This document shows, piece after piece, positions 58,281 through 64,000 of a stretch of DNA of 64,000 bases. Source of the stretch: Xiphydria camelus (lineage: Eukaryota; Arthropoda; Insecta; Hymenoptera; Xiphydriidae); the NCBI GenBank assembly GCA_963678675.1, contig OY783197.1, forward strand, positions 17,788,182-17,852,181, read 5' to 3'. A program made the position numbers and the translations under genes. Position 1 is the first letter of the stretch. Every line of letters starts with the position of its first letter. A model generated the notes under the pieces. The model did not search any database. It saw nothing but the letters and a program-made list of their open reading frames with translations, and was not told where the DNA came from.

Positions 58281-58900
58281 AAGGACTCTACTCCCACTTT
58301 CTTCGTCTACGCACAATGATCTAATCCACGCTCCACGCGTCCACGTGCGAAGAAAGTACGCATCGACCCTGACTCTGGCGCGCACAATCCCACGCACTCG
58401 AAAGAAAACATGCCCTCATCGACCGTGGGTCTACCGCGCACGAACTCCCGCAATCCGAAGCGCGTATCGATGACAAATCTTATGCGCGCACGCCTACGTG
58501 ACTCAAAGAAAGGAGAACTGTTCTTGCTAGCTAAATTAACTACGACCTATCGGTCCGCGAAAGGGGATACCATATTTACAAATGGAGCTCGCAGCGGCCC
58601 GCGACTCAGATCCCCTGTCCATCACGCAATAAAGGTGTTTATAATCTCGCGAATAGAAACCACGGTGGCCTGCGACTTATTTAACTTATCACGCAGTCTT
58701 CGACGTTCTCGTTCTTTCCCTCTATTACAATCCATCTATACCTTACTTGCTTAATAAAATGACAATAATTAGAGGTTAATACAAAGAGTTTGAATGCGCC
58801 GCCAAAAATCTAGTAACTTCCAAAAGTTATGGGGATTTTAGGTCGTCTGGATGCAGACGCGACATTTCGAAGCACGCCGCGCCCCTGTCGGGATAATTTC
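58281..58900. other. Upstream region of flower
   Basis: A 114-codon frame at 58410-58754 shows no domain. Nothing else is recognised. Confidence 0.35.
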
Positions 58901-58904
58901 GAAC

Positions 58905-58960
58905 TGTCATTGGTCGATGTTCCGTACGTCAACAGATTTCGATTGTTCTCAGTTGTGGTG
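58905..58960 (+). promoter_or_regulatory. Candidate core promoter of flower
   Basis: An inverted CCAAT (ATTGG, 58909-58913) lies about 40 bp before a perfect insect initiator TCAGTT (58949-58954), which is about 57 nt before the start codon. No TATA box was seen. Motif-based. Confidence 0.35.
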
Positions 58961-59007
58961 GGTTGTCCTGTCAGCTGACGAAGAAATCAAGCCGTAAGGT
59001 TACAAAA

Positions 59008-62000
59008 ATGGTAATTTCCTGTAAGATTTTGAAAGAATTCGTTACCGGTACACGTTCTCGGCTGAAGTTCCAATGAAATGTCGCGTGCTTCCAGTCGTTC
59101 GGCGAAAAGATAGCAGCGATTATGGAGAGACCCGGACAGGACCCCGTCTCCAAGGACGATGTTCCCTGGTGGATGAAATACGCGGGTCGCGGTCTAGGAA
59201 CCGTCGGAAGCATAAGTACGTACAGTGTATTTTTTAATTTCTTTTATCATTAACGCTATCGGTTACGTTCGCTATTTTCATTTTCTTAATTTTTTTTTGT
59301 TTGACGTTATCTCCCCGCTCCAATTTCGCTCAAAAACGAGCGACCCCACGTGAATCCTTCGAAGATGCTCTAATTTCGTCCACTAAATATAACCGCTCGA
59401 ATCCTTATCTCTTTAGATAATTCATTTCATTACTGTAATTAGAAGTGCGAATTCGATAGTCCACATATCTCATCTCATTCTTGATAATACACATAGACGC
59501 TTATTTTTATTTGTTCCATCATCTGATTAACGTACATCAAAATTGCGACTTTCACGTATTTTGAATCTATCTCTTGTAGATTTATGAGAATCTTTCACTC
59601 GCACATATGGTACACGATGGTCCAAGACAAATCTCCGATGAAAAATTAGCCGTACCTATAGGTCTGTGCTCAATTTATTGCAGTTGCCATTTTCCTCGGG
59701 GTGTTCAATTGCGTCGGCATTCTGACCGGATCGATCGATTGTCTGATCGGCGGTATGTGGCAAATGCTGGCTGGCTTTTTAGTTATCGTAATCGAGGCGC
59801 CGTGCTGTTGCATGTTCATCGACTTTGTGCAAAATCTCAGCGATTGGGTGGAAAAGAAACCTTACTGGAATAGAGCGGCTGTGTATTGTCTGTAAGTATT
59901 TTTTACGTAGTCTTTTTCAGGATTTCATCATTCCCTAGTAGAATTTTGCCTAGAAATGACAAGGATTTTTTGTATAGCTGTTTGATTCTTCACTGGAGAC
60001 CTTAGTATAATGAATTCTCAACCTCGGGTTAAATTTATGCCGGTTAAATCGTCTCCGCGTCAAACATGTCCGTATGCTAGCTCACGAGATGCGTTCTCTA
60101 TTATTTCAGAATAGCGCTTCCAGCGATCTTCCTATGTTCGTCGTTGAGTAGTATATTTGGTAGTGGTTTGATATTTACAACGGGTATCATCTATGGATTG
60201 ATGTCTCTCGGCAAAAAGTGAGTATTCATCTGTGTCATACACATAGCTTTCCATTTGATATCCATACGAATGTACCTCTTGGTTTCGCATAATGAGTCGC
60301 ATATCCGTATGATCGGCGAAAGCATAATTGTCAAGTATACGGAGATGAACAAGCGTGAGCTATTTTAAGCAACGCTCCGTAATTCGAGCGCTTTATGCGC
60401 GGTAATTATCACGCAAAACGCAACGACTACTAATGGTGGAACAAAAGTTTTCACGCGGAAAGCGGGAGACACGATACTAAATTTAGAGTACGCACCTCTC
60501 TGTGGCACTGTGTAGAGTATGTCGTACAAGAATTTTCAACAAGGGAATATGATAAGGGAATTTTTGAAGTGAGAATATATTCGTTCTCTATTTTTCTTAC
60601 GATTCGACGCGGTATATTTCCCATTTTGCGCGACCGCGAACGCGAAGGATTTAACGATATTCTCGCTTTTCCACGATATTTTGCTTAATTAACTCGTCTG
60701 GCGCGGAGGAAGTGCTACCACATGTTGGTACGTGTAACATTGTTGCTTTTGGGAAACTAATTTAGGGTGAGTCATATGTCGCATCGTGGGATTATCGTGT
60801 CCGGTTTATAGAGCGTATCGTGTACAATTATCCTGCACATCTCTTTGGATTTGTTATCGTGGCTTTTGCCTAATTTACCGCCTACCTTTCACAGCTTAAT
60901 TCTCGGCTTGGTTTGTGAAGTACATACTAAATGATACACCATATTATATTCTGATGGAGAAATAGATATTTGCTTACGTGCAGTAAGTAATAATTAACAA
61001 ATGACGAGGTTGCAAAGAAATCATCAATTTATTGAGCAGTGCTACTGTTAAAAAAAAATATGCGCAAAATTAGTCACACAAATATGCTAATATAAAGCCG
61101 GGACATTCATAGCTTTATGATGCCAAATCTCAAGCTTCGTTTTTCTAATCACCGCGTGATACAGAAATTGACTAACATCTGAAATAATCCACACAACCGT
61201 GTAACTAATCCTAAACAAATACGTCAGTGGCCGCGGGTTTTTCCACTTCCAGCGATTGACTAAACATTCTCGCGTGAAGTCTAAACATTTCCACGTTATT
61301 TAACGAACAAAGTTCTCGCAAGTATAACGGCTCGGTACATAAGGATAAATAGAATGGAGACGATTTGACGCTCCATTGAAAGAGGAAGGTGGAGGAGGTT
61401 GGCAGCTCTTTTGTTATAAAAATTCGAGGGGTTGAAAAAGCGGTGTCCTCGACGTTGCTACTAATTCACCGATGCGTTGGCCGACAGAGGGTCTAGGCCT
61501 GAACCGGCAGGCATGGTATCGCCAGGCGTTGGTTCTCCGCAGGCGTCTATGCCTCCTACCGATCATCATACCACCCTCATGGAGGACCCCGATGTCTGGA
61601 GGCCGACATAAGTCGCCAAATTCATTGCACCACTTCACTAACCAGGCAATAATAAACTAAGTTCAATGTTATCCATGCACCTGCATCCCTTCTTATACAG
61701 AATTAGCGCAATCCATAGTCTCTCGCATGAATTCAGGCGTAGCGAAACTTTTCGTCTCAGCGGCTGCATGGCTAAGAGAGCTTTCTTTAATTGAAATGTC
61801 TGCATCATCTTTGTCAAAGACTTTTATTTACGATCGTTTCAGTCCTCTGGTAAACTTTTATTTGATCCAACTTCGAGTCATCCATTATCATTTCGTTTAT
61901 AAATCGCTATTTGCACGATAAAGTTCATCATATCACGGCGTACACCCGCGGTCACGTATCGTCGGGTTTGCTCGTTCCGTTTAAAAACAGCAGCAAACAG

Positions 62001-63478
62001 GAACGAAATTACATTTTCATATCCGCCCACCTTTACTACAACGCACTTTTATCTACTCAGATTTGAGATCGCACGTTTGTACACTCGTACAATATTTTAT
62101 TTCGTAATTACACAGGAGAGTGCACCAACTTTAAATTAAAACGATAAGGAAACTCACTTAAAATGCAAAACGCACTTTAAGATTTCTCTCACGTTACTAA
62201 TTATAAGTTATCCTAACGAATGTGTTTGTTTTACGCTTACTGCCGTTCACATCCGATCTGAATATACAGGGTGTTCAACTCAGGATAGCCACGCTGTTTA
62301 TTTCCGTTATTTGCCATTTCACGAACAAGTATTTCAAATAAAAGTTGTTTAGTGTTGAGGAGGACATATGATGAATGCAACATATTTTTTATATCGTGTA
62401 TTGTTTACGAGGTATGAGAGTCACCTCTATTTTTTTCACCAACAACTCTTATTTGAAATACTTGTTCGTGAAATGGCAAATAACAGAAATAAACAGCGTG
62501 ACTATCCTGAGTGGAGCACCCCGTATGTAAAAGTCTCTGATCGGTACTATTTTAATGAATGTCCTCGACGTATTGCTTTGTGGCATGCAGCACCCCGTTT
62601 GTCTTTCATAATATCCCTGAATGCGTACAACTTTGCATTATTAGCTTCTGCGCTTCTGCATTTAATAACTAGGTAGTCATTACACGTATTTTTATGGGAC
62701 AAATTGCATTTAGGGAAAGAGGAAGGTGGAGCCTTTGAAAAATCTATAAGTCTTAATACTATGTGACTCCGAATATTTTGACGATATTTCTATTGCAAAC
62801 GGAACAATTCTAGTATAGGGTCAATTGGGGTAAATGTAAACTGGGGTAATTGTAAACGCACCTAAAATAAGAAACACAACAGCATTTAGATTTAAAATAT
62901 GGCGCGAAAATTACCACTCGAATCGTGCCGACTTCGGTCAAGCTCAGTTACCTCCAAAACTTTACTCTTTTTGCTCTTGCTAAACAGTGTTTACATTTGC
63001 CCCAGAAATTTTACTGATACAGCCAATGATTCAACAGAAGTGTGTTTACATTCACCCCTAAAGAATAGAGGTAAATGTAAACACACTTCTGTTGAATATA
63101 TTTTTTTTACCTTAAACTATCTTTGAATTACAGAAAACCACCAGTAATTATTAAAGAAGACACTATAAGCTATATGACTGCTAATTTACATATAAAAAAT
63201 ATTGCGCGGAAGTCCACAAAAATCTTTAAGCAATTGAAAACATTATATCGTCCACAATTACCCCAATTGACCCTAATTGAATTGCTCCTGGGAAAAGTGT
63301 CAACGGCTCGTCTTTGCAAGATAGTGCATGATATTATACATTTTCCAGGGCACCGCTGGACGACATGAGAACAGCCGCGACGATAGAACCTAACATACCA
63401 ACATCGAGTATGCGGTCGACGCTCGTTGAAAATGCTCAACCGATGGGGTTCACCGCTACCCCCGACAGTAACGTTTAA
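59008..63478 (+). CDS. fwe: Calcium channel flower
   Basis: Five coding exons (59008-59010, 59095-59215, 59684-59891, 60110-60217, 63349-63478) join in phase to 189 residues, close to the 194 of fly Flower. The ATG alone forms the first coding piece, followed at once by GTAATT; exon 2 begins [19 protein letters not shown], which fits the family start MSF..KI. Hydrophobic segments lie at about 36-57, 67-85, 105-125 and 125-143. Glu79 in VIEAPCCC matches the acidic residue proposed to line the pore. The C-terminus ([10 protein letters not shown], then [13 protein letters not shown]) matches the family tail. Flower is a synaptic-vesicle membrane protein linked to endocytosis and, through C-terminal splice variants, to cell competition. 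The last intron is 3.1 kb, long enough for alternative last exons, and contains two MITEs. Confidence 0.95.
60218..62268 (+). other. Long last intron of flower, first part
   Basis: No clear additional coding exon was recognised. If the intron is retained, translation stops at once (GGC AAA AAG TGA). The frames at 61414-61660 on both strands overlap and show no Flower-like sequence. Confidence 0.5.
62269..62525. mobile_element. MITE in the flower intron
   Basis: Ends CAGGGTGTTCAACTCAGGAT and ATCCTGAGTGGAGCACCCCG are inverted. Arms continue with AGCCACGCTGTTTATTTCCG and GTTATTTGCCATTTCACGAA for about 85 bp. The centre resembles 51054-51120. Confidence 0.9.
62816..63275. mobile_element. MITE with TAGGGTCAATTGGGG ends in the flower intron
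   Basis: The right end CCCCAATTGACCCTA is the exact inverse. Inside, GGTAAATGTAAACACACTTC and its inverse form a second hairpin (about 63015-63100). The element ends 73 bp before the acceptor of the last flower exon. Confidence 0.9.
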
Positions 63479-64000
63479 TCCTTAGGAACAAATTGGCGTT
63501 CGATCCAGCGCCTTGTGTGAGTGGTGGTGAGTGAATTACGAAGCGAAGAGAGAGTAGTTGAGCGCGCGATTTATTCCCCATTTTTGTAACTTAACACTTG
63601 ACACTCGAACCATTCCAATTTTTACGTAGTTTGCGCGAGGTCCGTGCGACCAAGACATTCTAGTCATCCTTGCGCATAACAATCATCCATACCTATTTTC
63701 GCCGATTTGCTATACCCATATGACGTTCTAACGTGGAATCTAGTCTCGACTCAACATATGTCGTCCGTTGCCGATTTTATTCGATCGATCGGTCTAGGTT
63801 TCTGCTTCTTCATTCCGCGCGCATGGACTAGCGACGACACAGTCTTCTTTTGGACGCCATTGCTATTCCTCGAGTCGCGATGTCGCGAAAGATACGATAC
63901 GGTATCATGCATGTCGGTGAAGAAAACATATATGAGGAGCTCCGAATTAAAACGCAGTTTTCGAAAGCTGAAAATTGGTTAAAAACTGCGTTTTGATTCG
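63479..64000. other. 3' UTR of flower and downstream DNA
   Basis: No further gene recognised. The frame 63707-63982 has no domain. Confidence 0.4.

Noticed and set aside
61414..61660. Possible alternative flower exon
   Set aside because: Open on both strands but without any Flower-like residues or good splice sites.
62368..62676. 102-codon frame in the flower intron
   Set aside because: It covers the right arm of a MITE and its flank; its similarity to 51054-51120 is repeat similarity, not protein conservation.
1..64000. CRISPR arrays, tRNA or rRNA genes
   Set aside because: None were seen. The tandem arrays present have long, similar units without spacer structure, and no clear tRNA box A/box B pairs or rRNA blocks were found by eye; a tRNAscan-SE or Infernal run would settle it.

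Overview
This window looks like insect nuclear DNA, most likely from a hymenopteran and probably an ant. The genes have many short introns with GT..AG ends, their proteins match insect families closely, AT-rich stretches alternate with CpG-dense ones, and small inverted-repeat transposons are very frequent. The species assignment is inference; no species-specific marker was seen.

Region 1 to about 40 kb has no host protein-coding gene that I can recognise. It is a transposon graveyard: a deleted pogo-like element, a cluster of related MITEs with another MITE nested inside, a piggyBac remnant inside an older element, mariner and Tc1-like remnants, two minisatellite arrays inside one GC-rich element, a 120-bp repeat family, and a 2-kb inverted-repeat element at 34.6-36.6 kb with arms of about 660 bp. 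CpG-rich segments (about 2.1-3.1, 9.7-10.3, 13.9-14.3, 17.4-18.2, 19.7-20.1 and 21.4-22.2 kb) hold chance open frames only.

Region 40 to 64 kb carries the host genes, mostly on the + strand. In order: a methyl-CpG-binding-domain (MBD) gene with an AT-hook-like segment and a cysteine-rich finger (41.3-45.8 kb); a PIF/Harbinger-like remnant (46.2-49.0 kb) that contains, on the - strand, two intact spliced exons resembling the 3' end of a mitochondrial fission regulator gene; a decayed F-box gene fragment (50.1-50.7 kb); the complete BTB-BACK-Kelch gene diablo/KLHL20 (52.7-54.9 kb); and the complete calcium channel gene flower (59.0-63.5 kb). These genes are not an operon. Their products act separately, in chromatin binding, Cullin-3 ubiquitin ligase substrate choice, and synaptic-vesicle or cell-fitness signalling.

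Points most worth a second look: exons of a mitochondrial fission regulator captured within Harbinger-type ends; an open 49-codon extension in frame behind the diablo stop codon; the long near-identical inverted repeat at 34.6-36.6 kb; the start codon of flower sitting alone in its own exon; and successive one-base losses in the last exon of the MBD gene.
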